A stretch of DNA of 64,000 nt. It comes from Flavobacterium sp. 9R (GTDB lineage: Bacteria > Bacteroidota > Bacteroidia > Flavobacteriales > Flavobacteriaceae). Shown here piece after piece: positions 16,804 to 25,987 of the stretch. The stretch lies in assembly GCF_902506345.1 (NCBI RefSeq), contig NZ_LR733413.1:3173198-3237197 (forward strand), given 5' to 3'. Below the pieces are notes generated by a model, which was given only the letters and a program-made list of their open reading frames with translations, did no database searches and had not been told where the DNA came from. Numbering within the stretch: position 1 is the stretch's first letter; each line of letters begins with the position of its first letter. Position numbers and translations under genes: made by a program.

Positions 16804-19800
16804 ATGTTGCAACGATTATTTCTATTTGCTATTGTAACACTTTTTTTCTCGAATTGTTCCAAGGTTAAAACCGATACTTTATTCACTCAATTGCCCTCTT
16901 CAGACACCGGTATTGATTTTATCAATGAAGTCAAAAATGGAGAAGATATGAACATTTTTAAATACCGAAATTTTTATAATGGAGGCGGAGTAGCAATTGG
17001 TGACATCAACAATGATGGGCTTTCAGATGTATACTTTACTTCCAATTTAGGCAAAAACAAACTCTATCTCAACAAGGGCAATTTTAAGTTTGAAGACATC
17101 TCTGTGAAAGCCGGTGTCGAAGGACAAAAGGTTTGGTCAACAGGAGTGGTAATGGTCGATGTGAATGCCGATGGGTTATTAGATATTTATGTTTGTAATG
17201 CTGGGAACAGTAAAGGGAGTCAACAAAATAATGAGCTTTTCATTAACAATGGTAACCTAACGTTTACCGAAAAAGCTGAAGAATATAATCTTGCGGATAC
17301 TGGAATTACAACACATGCAGCTTTTTTTGATTATGATAAAGATGGTGATTTAGATGTTTATATTCTTAATAATAGCTTTATTCCTGTTAGTAGCTTGAAT
17401 TATTCCAATAAAAGAGAACTACGTGACAAAGATTGGGATGTGGCCGATATTCTTAAAGGTGGAGGCGATAAATTATTACGTAACGACAACGGAAAGTTTG
17501 TCGACGTGAGTGAAGCGGCCGGTATTTACGGAAGCTTGATAGGTTTTGGTTTGGGAGTAACTGTGGGAGATGTAAATGGTGATTTGTTCCCAGATATCTA
17601 TATTTCGAATGATTTTTATGAAAGAGATTATTTGTATATCAACAATAAAAACGGAACTTTTTCAGAGAAAATTCAGGATTGGACGATGCATTTAAGCCAA
17701 TCTTCTATGGGGGCTGATATGGCTGATGTTAACAATGATGGTAAAGCGGATATTTTTGTGACCGATATGTTACCAGAACCAGATGACCGATTGAAAACAA
17801 CCACAAGTTTTGAGAATTACGATTTGTTTACCCGAAAATTTAATCTTGATTTTTACAATCAATACATGCAAAATACCTTGCAGGTGAATAACGGGAATCA
17901 ACAATTCAGCGAGATTGCCAATTATGCAGGAGTAGCTAAAACAGATTGGAGCTGGGGCGCTTTGTTATTTGATATGGACAACGATGGTTTAAAAGATATT
18001 TACGTATGCAACGGTATTTATCATGACTTAACCAACCAAGATTTTATGGACTTTTTTGCTAATGAATTGATGCAAAAAATGGTAATTACTGGTAAAAAAG
18101 CAGAAATTGAAACCATTATCAACAAAATGCCTAGTACACCAATCCCTAATTATGCATACAAAAACAACGCAAATCTTACTTTTTCGAACCAAGCACAAAA
18201 TTGGGGATTGGACACACCTAGTTTTTCTAATGGTGCAGCCTATGGTGATTTAGACAACGATGGCGATTTAGATTTGGTCGTGAATAATGTCAATATGGAA
18301 GCCTTTGTTTATAAAAACAATGCTGAAAAGAACAAACAAAATCATTTCGTTAAAGTAAAATTAAGAGGTGACCAACAAAATAAATTTGCAGTTGGAAGCA
18401 CCGTAGAATTGTTCTCTGGTTCCGAAATTTTACGACAAGAGCTCATTCCGTCTCGTGGTTTTCAATCGTCGATAGATTATACGATGACATTCGGAATAGG
18501 AACTAAAAAAATTGATTCCTTACAAGTTATTTGGCCTAATGGAAAAACGCAAACCATTAAAAAAGTAACAAACAATACTACGATTCAATTAAATATTTTG
18601 GACGCGAAGTCTGATTTTGTAGTCAAAAATAAAGTTGTAAAGCCCTTGTTTTCTGAAACCAAAGCTACATTCTTAGCACATAAAGAAAATGATTATATTG
18701 ATTTTGACTACGAAGGATTGATTTCTAAAATGATTTCTCAAGAAGGACCAGCTTATGCTGTTGCAGACTTAAATGGAGATGGAAATGAAGATGTTTTTAT
18801 TGGCGGAGCCAAAGGGCAAGCAGCTCAAGTTTATCTCAATAAAGGGAATGGGACTTTTGCCGAAACTAGTCAAAAGGACTTCCAGAAAGATGCTAGTTTT
18901 GAGGATACCTCAGCTGCTTTTTTTGATGCCGACAAAGATGGCGATATGGATGTATTGGTAGGTTCTGGAGGAAATGAAAAAGCGGATCAAGCCAATTACA
19001 AAAACAGATTATACCTGAATAACGGAAAAGGGATTTTTACAAAAAGTGCTACCTCACTTCCAACAACAAATAATAATGTGGCTGTAATCGCACCCTATGA
19101 TTTTGATAATGACGGCGATAACGACGTTTTCATTGGAAGCCGAAGTGTACCTGGGATTTATGGCATTGACCCAAAACATTTATTGTTAGAAAATGATGGC
19201 AAAGGAAATTTTACCAATGTAATCGATAAAAAAGCATTTAAAATCAATGCCTACGGAATGATTACCGATGCGGTTTGGGAAGATATTGATAACGACTCCA
19301 AAAAAGATTTGATCTTGGTTGGGGAATGGAATGCGCCTATGATTTTCAAAAACACAGGTCGAAGATTGACTACTTTTTCATCTAACTTGACCGAATGGAG
19401 TGGATTTTGGAATACAGTAGAGTGTGTAGATTTGAATAATGATGGAAAGAAAGATTTGATTCTAGGCAACAAGGGAACCAATACTTCTTATAAAGCTACC
19501 AAGGAAAAACCAATGAAATTGTTTATCAATGATTATGATAACAACGGAACGATTGAACAAATTACTACTCAAACTATTGACGGTAAAGATGTACCCTTGC
19601 ATTTGAAACAAGAATTGGCCAAACAAATTCCGATGATTAAAAAGAAAAATTTGAGCTATACCGATTATTCTAAAAAGACGTTTCAAGAACTTTTTGATAC
19701 AGAAGTAATCAATAATTCAGTTCAAAAAACAGCCAAAATGCAAGAAAGTTGTATTGCTATCAACAAAGGAAATGGTAAGTTCGAAATTCAAGTTTTGCCA

Positions 19801-20112
19801 AAAGAAGTGCAGTTTTCAAGTGTCAATGCCATAACAACTTTGGATATCAATAAAGATGGGATACTAGACTTGGTACTTGGAGGGAATCAATATCCTTTTA
19901 AACCTCAATTTTCTAGATTAGATGCCAATTTTGGTAGTGTGCTTTTAGGAAGCAAACAAGAGAAATTTACTTGGGTTCCCAACAACAAATCAGGATTTTT
20001 TATGAGAGGGGAAGTCAAACATTTACATGTGATTAAGAACAAGAACAATACGACAGCAGTTTTGGCTGTACTCAATAACAACGCGCCTAAACTTTTTATA
20101 AGCAATGAATAA
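16804..20112 (+). CDS. FG-GAP/VCBS-repeat lipoprotein with ASPIC/UnbV domain (1)
   Basis: A 1102-residue lipoprotein (FFSNC, C18). It carries about 14 calcium-binding loops of the form DxNxDGxxD (for example DINNDGLSD, DYDKDGDLD, DLDNDGDLD) in two sets, which should build two beta-propellers. Between them, around residues 515-600, lies an ASPIC/UnbV (CRTAC1-like) domain with SRGFQSS and VIWPNGKTQTI. The protein should be exposed at the cell surface or in the periplasm. Function is unknown; glycan binding or a scaffold role is possible. It overlaps its paralogue downstream by 8 bases. A terminator separates it from susD, and no operator of the locus type precedes it. Confidence 0.85.
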   Translation: MLQRLFLFAIVTLFFSNCSKVKTDTLFTQLPSSDTGIDFINEVKNGEDMNIFKYRNFYNGGGVAIGDINNDGLSDVYFTSNLGKNKLYLNKGNFKFEDISVKAGVEGQKVWSTGVVMVDVNADGLLDIYVCNAGNSKGSQQNNELFINNGNLTFTEKAEEYNLADTGITTHAAFFDYDKDGDLDVYILNNSFIPVSSLNYSNKRELRDKDWDVADILKGGGDKLLRNDNGKFVDVSEAAGIYGSLIGFGLGVTVGDVNGDLFPDIYISNDFYERDYLYINNKNGTFSEKIQDWTMHLSQSSMGADMADVNNDGKADIFVTDMLPEPDDRLKTTTSFENYDLFTRKFNLDFYNQYMQNTLQVNNGNQQFSEIANYAGVAKTDWSWGALLFDMDNDGLKDIYVCNGIYHDLTNQDFMDFFANELMQKMVITGKKAEIETIINKMPSTPIPNYAYKNNANLTFSNQAQNWGLDTPSFSNGAAYGDLDNDGDLDLVVNNVNMEAFVYKNNAEKNKQNHFVKVKLRGDQQNKFAVGSTVELFSGSEILRQELIPSRGFQSSIDYTMTFGIGTKKIDSLQVIWPNGKTQTIKKVTNNTTIQLNILDAKSDFVVKNKVVKPLFSETKATFLAHKENDYIDFDYEGLISKMISQEGPAYAVADLNGDGNEDVFIGGAKGQAAQVYLNKGNGTFAETSQKDFQKDASFEDTSAAFFDADKDGDMDVLVGSGGNEKADQANYKNRLYLNNGKGIFTKSATSLPTTNNNVAVIAPYDFDNDGDNDVFIGSRSVPGIYGIDPKHLLLENDGKGNFTNVIDKKAFKINAYGMITDAVWEDIDNDSKKDLILVGEWNAPMIFKNTGRRLTTFSSNLTEWSGFWNTVECVDLNNDGKKDLILGNKGTNTSYKATKEKPMKLFINDYDNNGTIEQITTQTIDGKDVPLHLKQELAKQIPMIKKKNLSYTDYSKKTFQELFDTEVINNSVQKTAKMQESCIAINKGNGKFEIQVLPKEVQFSSVNAITTLDINKDGILDLVLGGNQYPFKPQFSRLDANFGSVLLGSKQEKFTWVPNNKSGFFMRGEVKHLHVIKNKNNTTAVLAVLNNNAPKLFISNE

Positions 20113-23100
20113 TTTTTTAAAAGTTGGTCTAGCCTCATTAATATTGACGGCATGTTCCCAAAAAGAAGCACCACTTTTTGATAAACTCGATCCTACGGAA
20201 AGCAATATCACTTTCAAAAATGAGCTAATTGAGTCTAAGAATATTTCGATATTAGATTATCTCTATTATTATAATGGGGGTGGAGTAGCATTAGGCGATA
20301 TCAATAACGACGGCTTAGTAGATGTGTATTTTACTTCCAATCAAGGGAAAAATAAATTGTATCTCAACAAAGGGAACAACAAATTTGAAGATATTTCAGC
20401 CAAGGCGGGTGTAGAAGGGCAAAGCGATTGGAGTGCAGGGACAGTTATGTCCGATGTAAATGGTGATGGATATTTAGACATTTATGTGTGTGCCGTTGTT
20501 GGTATTCATGGTTTTGAAGGTCATAACGAGCTTTTCATCAATAATAAGAACAACACTTTTACGGAGAGCGCTGCAGAATATGGTCTCGATTTAGACAATT
20601 ATAGTTCATCAGCGGCTTTCTTAGATTATGATTTAGATGGAGATTTAGACATGTATTTGCTAAACCATGCAGTCCATTCTGAATTGTCTTTTGGCAATGC
20701 CAATATCAGGAACAAAAGAAGTTATGAATGTGGCGATAAATTGTTCCGAAATGATAACGGCAAATTTGTTGACGTAAGTGAAAAGGCGGGCATTTTTGGC
20801 GGAGCCAATGGGTATGGTTTAGGAATTGCCGTTTCGGATTTTAATTTGGATGGCTATCCCGATATTTATATAGGGAATGATTTTCATGAAGATGATTATT
20901 ATTATTTGAATAACGGAGACGGAACTTTTACGGAAAGTTTGAAACAGTTTTTCGGACATACCAGCCGATTCTCTATGGGGGTTGATGTGGCTGATATTAA
21001 TCACGATGGTTTCCCAGACATTTTAAGCTTGGACATGCTACCCGAAGATGAGAAAGTATTAAAAGCTTCTTTGGGAGATGATAATGTGCAAATGTTGAAA
21101 GTACGTACTGAAAAATTAGGCTATCATTATCAATATACTCGTAACATGTTGCAAATAAATCAAGCTGGAAAACATTTTACAGAGACAGCGCTTTTAAGCG
21201 GAATCGCTGCTACAGATTGGAGCTGGAGTGCCCTTTTTGCTGATTATGATCAAGACGGGGAACAAGATATTTTTGTTGCTAACGGAATACCCAAACGCCC
21301 TAATGACCTTGATTATGTAAAGTATTATTCCAATGATCAAATAAAAAGCAAACTCAATACCACTAAGCTTCTTGACAAGCAAGCTCTTAAAAAAATGCCT
21401 GCAGGAAATGTTACGAATTACATTTTTCAAGGCAGTACCGATTTAATCTTTAAAAACCGTTCCAAAGATTGGATAGAAAATGACACTATCATCTCTAATG
21501 GAAGTGGTTATGCCGATATTGATAATGATGGGGATTTAGATATTATCACCAACAATACAAACACTGTAGCCACAATTTATAAGAATACTACAGATAATAA
21601 AGCGAATTTTTTAAAAATAAAATTGCGTTTTGAAGGGAAAAATACTTTCGGAATAGGGAGTAAAGTAATCGCTTATGCCAAAGGACAAAAACAATTCAAA
21701 GAGTTGCAAACCACTAGAGGGTTTCAATCTTCCTCTGAGCCTATGCTGCATTTTGGCTACGGAAAAATAAACACTATTGATTCGTTAGTAGTGATTTGGC
21801 CTGACAAAACGTATCAAACGCTAAAAAAGGTAAAAGTAAATCAAGCGCTAACTATAAATTCAAATAAAAACAGAAAAGTATTTGATTACCAATTGCTTCA
21901 TCCAAAAGTGGAGCCCGTTTTGCAAAAGGTAAAAGGAAACTTAGGAATTAATTTTGAGCATGAAGAAAATGAGTATATTGATTTTATTGTTCAAAAGTTA
22001 ATTCCTTATCAAAGAACAGATCGTGGTCCTGCTACAGCAATTGGTGATTGGGACGGAGACGGTAAGGAAGATGTTTTCTTTGGTGGTTCAAAAGATAAAA
22101 AAGCAGTCTTTTATCTCCAAAAAGGCAATGGTTTTGTAGCCAAAAGTTATCCTGCTCTTGAACAAGATGCTGTCTTTGAAGATGCTTCGGCAGTACTAGC
22201 AGATTTTGATGGCGATCAAAAGAAGGATTTATTTGTAGCTTCTGGCGGAGGAGAAAACGCTTCCAATTTGCAAGATCGTTTGTATCGAAACAACAATAAC
22301 GTTCCTTCGAGACAAGAGTTACCACAAGTAGCACAAAATGCAACAGTGATAAGAGCTTTCGATTATGACAAAGACGGAGACTTAGACGTTTTTATTGGAA
22401 ATAACTCTGAGACGAATCGTTTTGGAAGTACACCAGATTGCTATTTATTAAAGAATACTAAAGGTAAATTTACCCTAGACCAAACTAAAACGTTTGCTAA
22501 AATTGGTATGGTTACCGACGCTGTTTTTACCGATTTTAATTCCGATGGACAAACGGATTTAATCGTGATTGGAGAATGGATGCAACCTACTTTTTTTGCC
22601 AATAAAAACGGAAAGTTCACCAATGTTACAACAACCGTTGCTTCTTCTAAAAATAAAGGAATTTGGCAAACCATTCTCCCTTTTGATATTGATCATGATG
22701 GCGATGAAGATTACTTGCTTGGCAATTGGGGGATGAATTCAAAGTTCAACGCCTCGGAGACTTATCCATTAAAAATGTATTATGACGATTTTGACAATAA
22801 TGGCACTTTTGAAACTATTGTAGCAAAAGAGAAGAACGGAAAGTATTACACTACAATGGGCTTAGATGAATTGACAGAGCAATTTAGTGGTATGCTCAAG
22901 AAAAAATTCAATAGTTATCAATCATTTGCGGGTAAAACAGTCGAAGAGATTTTTGACCCTGCGATGCTAGCTATTGCAAAACAATATGAGGTACATACAT
23001 TGCAATCGGGCTATTTAAAAAACAATAAAGGAAAATTTGTTTTTGTTCCTTTTTCTAACGCAATGCAAGTGGCGCCAATAACAAGTTTTGTAGCTGGTAA

Positions 23101-23362
23101 TTTTGTCGGAGATGCCAAACCCGAAGTGTTTGCTGCCGGAAATTACTTTGGTGTGTCTCCATACCACAGCCGATTTGACGGTTTCTCTGGTGCATTAATT
23201 GTCGACCAAAAAACAATGCTTTTAGGCCATCAATTAGGTATCGATTTGACTCAAAAAGCAGTGCGTCATCTAGACATTCTCTCGGTTAATAATCAAAATT
23301 ATTTATTGGTGACTATCAATAACAAACCCGCAGAAGTCTATCAAATAACCAACAAAAAATAA
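20105..23362 (+). CDS. FG-GAP/VCBS-repeat lipoprotein with ASPIC/UnbV domain (2)
   Basis: A 1085-residue paralogue of the preceding protein with the same plan: lipoprotein signal (LILTAC, C17, then SQKEA), about 13 DxNxDGxxD-type calcium loops, a central ASPIC/UnbV domain (TTRGFQSSSEPMLHFGYG, VIWPDKTYQTL) and a second repeat set. The residues after the cysteine resemble a Bacteroidetes surface-export signal (Q-K-acidic), suggesting an outer-surface location. The 8-base overlap with the first paralogue implies equal production and perhaps a hetero-complex. The two sequences have diverged a good deal, so the duplication is not recent. The biochemical role is unknown. Confidence 0.85.
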   Translation: MNNFLKVGLASLILTACSQKEAPLFDKLDPTESNITFKNELIESKNISILDYLYYYNGGGVALGDINNDGLVDVYFTSNQGKNKLYLNKGNNKFEDISAKAGVEGQSDWSAGTVMSDVNGDGYLDIYVCAVVGIHGFEGHNELFINNKNNTFTESAAEYGLDLDNYSSSAAFLDYDLDGDLDMYLLNHAVHSELSFGNANIRNKRSYECGDKLFRNDNGKFVDVSEKAGIFGGANGYGLGIAVSDFNLDGYPDIYIGNDFHEDDYYYLNNGDGTFTESLKQFFGHTSRFSMGVDVADINHDGFPDILSLDMLPEDEKVLKASLGDDNVQMLKVRTEKLGYHYQYTRNMLQINQAGKHFTETALLSGIAATDWSWSALFADYDQDGEQDIFVANGIPKRPNDLDYVKYYSNDQIKSKLNTTKLLDKQALKKMPAGNVTNYIFQGSTDLIFKNRSKDWIENDTIISNGSGYADIDNDGDLDIITNNTNTVATIYKNTTDNKANFLKIKLRFEGKNTFGIGSKVIAYAKGQKQFKELQTTRGFQSSSEPMLHFGYGKINTIDSLVVIWPDKTYQTLKKVKVNQALTINSNKNRKVFDYQLLHPKVEPVLQKVKGNLGINFEHEENEYIDFIVQKLIPYQRTDRGPATAIGDWDGDGKEDVFFGGSKDKKAVFYLQKGNGFVAKSYPALEQDAVFEDASAVLADFDGDQKKDLFVASGGGENASNLQDRLYRNNNNVPSRQELPQVAQNATVIRAFDYDKDGDLDVFIGNNSETNRFGSTPDCYLLKNTKGKFTLDQTKTFAKIGMVTDAVFTDFNSDGQTDLIVIGEWMQPTFFANKNGKFTNVTTTVASSKNKGIWQTILPFDIDHDGDEDYLLGNWGMNSKFNASETYPLKMYYDDFDNNGTFETIVAKEKNGKYYTTMGLDELTEQFSGMLKKKFNSYQSFAGKTVEEIFDPAMLAIAKQYEVHTLQSGYLKNNKGKFVFVPFSNAMQVAPITSFVAGNFVGDAKPEVFAAGNYFGVSPYHSRFDGFSGALIVDQKTMLLGHQLGIDLTQKAVRHLDILSVNNQNYLLVTINNKPAEVYQITNKK

Positions 23363-23385
23363 CCAACCAAACTAGATTTACACAA

Positions 23386-24738
23386 ATGAAATTTTCTATT
23401 TTATCTCTAATAAGTGTTTGTTTCTTGGCAACTTCTTGCCATAACGAAAAAGCAATTACAATAACCTCTAATGATTATTGTGCCGCTGTTGATACGGTAA
23501 CCGGAATTATGGTTCATGATATTTTTTCGCCACCAGTAGCAAGTAGGATATATGTTTATCCTAATGTCGCTGCTTATGAAATTATGGTACAAAACAGTAA
23601 CGAGTATCAAAGTCTACAAGGGCAATTAAAAGGCTTGGATTCTATTCCTGTTTTAGACACTAAAAGCGGAGTCAATGTTCCGTTGGCAGCCTTAATAGCG
23701 CAGATGGAAGTGAGTAAAAAACTCGTTTTTTCTGAAGAAGCTATTGAAAAATACCGCGATAGTTTGTACGCAAAATGGAGTGATGAAAATGAAAAAGAAT
23801 TTGAAGTTTCTAAGGAATATGCACTAAAAGTGGTTGACCGTATTGCAAAATGGATGGGAAAAGACAATTACAAAGAAACGAGAACGATGCCTAAATATTC
23901 GGTTTATGCAGACCAACCGGCTCGTTGGCAACCTACACCACCCGCTTACATGGATGCAGTTGAACCACATTGGGGCAAAATTAGAACATTAGTTATGGAT
24001 TCTGCTGCTCAGTTTAAGCCTAAAGCGCCTTTTCCTTTTTCTACCGATAAAAACTCAGATTTTTATAGAGAAGCTAAAGAAACCTATGATGTAGGGAATA
24101 AGATTTCTAAAGATTTATTGGCTATGGAAAAGACCAAAAGCACCACAATTCCAGAAGAGTCGGCTATAGCCACTTTTTGGGATTGCAATCCGTATGCTAC
24201 CGTGACACAAGGACATATGATGTTTGCCAAAAAGAAAAACACTCCCGATGCGCACTGGATAAATATTGCTAAAATAGCGTGTAAAACCGCAAAAACAGAT
24301 TTTAATAAAACGGTTTTCGTGTATACCAAAACATCAATTGGTGTTTTCGAATCGTTCATCAGCTGCTGGGACCAAAAGTTTAAAACCAACGTTGTGCGTC
24401 CAGAAACCTATATCAATCAATACATAGACGAGAACTGGAAACCGCAGTTACAAACGCCCCCTTTTCCTGAATACACTAGTGGGCATTCTGTTTTATCGGC
24501 TTGTTCTGCCGAGATTTTGACGGCAATTTTCGGAGATAATTTTGCATATGTAGACGATTCTGAAATTCCATTTGGGTTGCCAAAACGAAAGTTTACTTCT
24601 TTTAAACAAGCGGCCGATGAAGCATCGATTAGTAGATTATATGGAGGTATTCATTACCGTGCCGCAATTTTGAACGGAGTGGAACAAGGGAAAATGATTG
24701 GACAATACATCAATAGTAAATTAAAAATGACCAAGTAA
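23386..24738 (+). CDS. Vanadium-dependent haloperoxidase-like (PAP2 fold) lipoprotein
   Basis: A 450-residue lipoprotein (FLATSC, C18) with the vanadate/phosphate-binding signature of vanadium haloperoxidases and type-2 acid phosphatases: K331-x6-R338-P339, then YTSGH with catalytic H367, then S416-R417-x5-H423, the metal/phosphoryl-linked histidine. The aspartate normally four residues after the last histidine is Ala427 here. Either halide oxidation or phosphomonoester hydrolysis is possible; sequence does not decide. It follows the second FG-GAP protein by 23 bases and precedes the SRPBCC/GyrI protein by 4, so these genes are probably one operon. Its place beside a SusCD pair is not explained by known sugar metabolism. 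Confidence 0.8.
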   Translation: MKFSILSLISVCFLATSCHNEKAITITSNDYCAAVDTVTGIMVHDIFSPPVASRIYVYPNVAAYEIMVQNSNEYQSLQGQLKGLDSIPVLDTKSGVNVPLAALIAQMEVSKKLVFSEEAIEKYRDSLYAKWSDENEKEFEVSKEYALKVVDRIAKWMGKDNYKETRTMPKYSVYADQPARWQPTPPAYMDAVEPHWGKIRTLVMDSAAQFKPKAPFPFSTDKNSDFYREAKETYDVGNKISKDLLAMEKTKSTTIPEESAIATFWDCNPYATVTQGHMMFAKKKNTPDAHWINIAKIACKTAKTDFNKTVFVYTKTSIGVFESFISCWDQKFKTNVVRPETYINQYIDENWKPQLQTPPFPEYTSGHSVLSACSAEILTAIFGDNFAYVDDSEIPFGLPKRKFTSFKQAADEASISRLYGGIHYRAAILNGVEQGKMIGQYINSKLKMTK

Positions 24739-24742
24739 AGCG

Positions 24743-25654
24743 ATGAAGAAGAAAATTGTTATTTTTTGTAGTGTTGTGTTGTTTCTTTTTTTGGGATGGT
24801 ATTTTGGCATTAAATCATCGGATTATACCATAACATTTACAGCAAAAGCAGCCTCTGGAACTGTTTTTCAAGGCATACAAGAATGGTCAAATATTCAAAG
24901 ACAAAAGAGAAAAGAGCATTTTACTGTAGTAGAAAAAAATAATTTTGATTACCTAAAACAGCAGATGACTGTTGGAGATACTTCCTATACCTATGTTTGG
25001 GAAATAACTCCTTTGAACGACTCAGTGTCTAAAGTAAGTGTGGGAATCAATGAAATTGGGAAGAGTTGGTATAACAAAATCACCGCTCCTTTTTGGCCCA
25101 CAAAATTCAAAACCGAACAAATTAGGAAAGTCAAAGATTTACGTGAAGGATTGAATGAGCATCTCAAAAATTTGAAAGTCAGAATTGACGGAGAAGGTAC
25201 TTCAAAGCCAGTATATGTTGCTTACATTCAACTCAAAAGTGTGTTGCAAGAAAAAGCACAAACTATGATTGGGAATGATGCTGCAATTACAGGATTTTTA
25301 TACACCCATAAAATTAAAATCGTTGACCGACCTTATGTAGAAATTGTAGATTGGGATTTAGATAAAGAAACACTCGTTTTTAATTATTGTTTTCCCATTG
25401 ATCCTTCAACAAAAGCGATAGCTGACGCTAATGTAAAATTCAAAACGATTCCTGCTCTAAAAGGACTTAAGGCAACCTATTATGGTAATTTTAGAACGTC
25501 TGACAGAGCTTGGTTTGCTTTGATGGATTATGCCAAAAAGCACGATTTAAAAATTAAAAATATAGCCTTAGAACATTTTCTTGCCAACCCGTTTAATGGA
25601 GGTGAGGAATTAGAATGGGAAACCCAAATTATTATGCCTTACGATGTAAAGTAG
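24743..25654 (+). CDS. Membrane-anchored SRPBCC plus GyrI-like effector-binding protein
   Basis: A 303-residue protein with one N-terminal membrane helix (about 5-23), an SRPBCC-like segment (about 30-150), and a C-terminal GyrI/AraC-type effector-binding fold (about 155-303, including PVYVAYIQLKS and KATYYGNFRTSDRAW). No DNA-binding domain is present, so it is not itself a regulator; small-molecule binding at the membrane is the plain reading. It is the last gene of the FG-GAP/haloperoxidase-like set. Similar two-domain proteins are, from memory, common in Flavobacteria and lack a known role. Confidence 0.7.
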   Translation: MKKKIVIFCSVVLFLFLGWYFGIKSSDYTITFTAKAASGTVFQGIQEWSNIQRQKRKEHFTVVEKNNFDYLKQQMTVGDTSYTYVWEITPLNDSVSKVSVGINEIGKSWYNKITAPFWPTKFKTEQIRKVKDLREGLNEHLKNLKVRIDGEGTSKPVYVAYIQLKSVLQEKAQTMIGNDAAITGFLYTHKIKIVDRPYVEIVDWDLDKETLVFNYCFPIDPSTKAIADANVKFKTIPALKGLKATYYGNFRTSDRAWFALMDYAKKHDLKIKNIALEHFLANPFNGGEELEWETQIIMPYDVK

Positions 25655-25696
25655 TTTTTCTCTTTTCACACTCATTTTAGCTTAAAATCAATGAGT

Positions 25697-25733
25697 TCGA
25701 AAACGTTTTCGGTTCTTACGAAAACGTTTTTTG
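25697..25733. promoter_or_regulatory. Tandem LacI-type operators upstream of the SUT-type importer
   Basis: Site 1 (25697-25712) is TCGAAAACGTTTTCGG, identical to the first site before susC. Site 2 (25718-25733) is ACGAAAACGTTTTTTG. Centres are 21 bases apart. They lie 43 bases after the upstream gene and about 255 bases before the importer start, so the importer transcript probably has a long leader that includes the repeat at 25836-25925. Confidence 0.82.
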
Positions 25734-25835
25734 TTTTAAATAAGAATTGTTTTAATAGAATACAGTTAAATTTAGATTGAATTATTTGAATTTGTGGAAA
25801 CAACGGGTATGCAAAAGTGAAACTATGCCTCTTTT

Positions 25836-25925
25836 TAGCCCCGACAGCAGCGGCATCCTTTGCTTTTTTTCTTTAAAAAAGCAAAGATATAGCGTATGGC
25901 GGGACGATGACAGCAAAGAAGCCTT
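25836..25925 (+). repeat. Dispersed intergenic repeat, copy B
   Basis: This is the second copy of the element at 5567-5655, in the same orientation about 20 kb away. The flanking blocks (AGCCCCGACAGCAGCGGC and GGCGGGACGATG) are conserved. The central hairpin is perfect here: CTTTGCTTTTTT pairs with AAAAAAGCAAAG. One T-A pair replaces a C-G pair of copy A, a compensatory change that supports a folded stem. It is the only recognisable content of the 333-base gap 25655-25987 besides the operators, and it lies between them and the importer start. Confidence 0.75.
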
Positions 25926-25987
25926 TTGAATACTGCTCCTAAATCATACCTAAACAGTTTATAACTAACCTAACCGATGCATTACTT

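Noticed and set aside
16804-23362. FG-GAP/ASPIC proteins as RNA-binding proteins
   Set aside because: That label comes from transferred annotation; the visible features are lipoprotein signals and calcium-loop propeller repeats.
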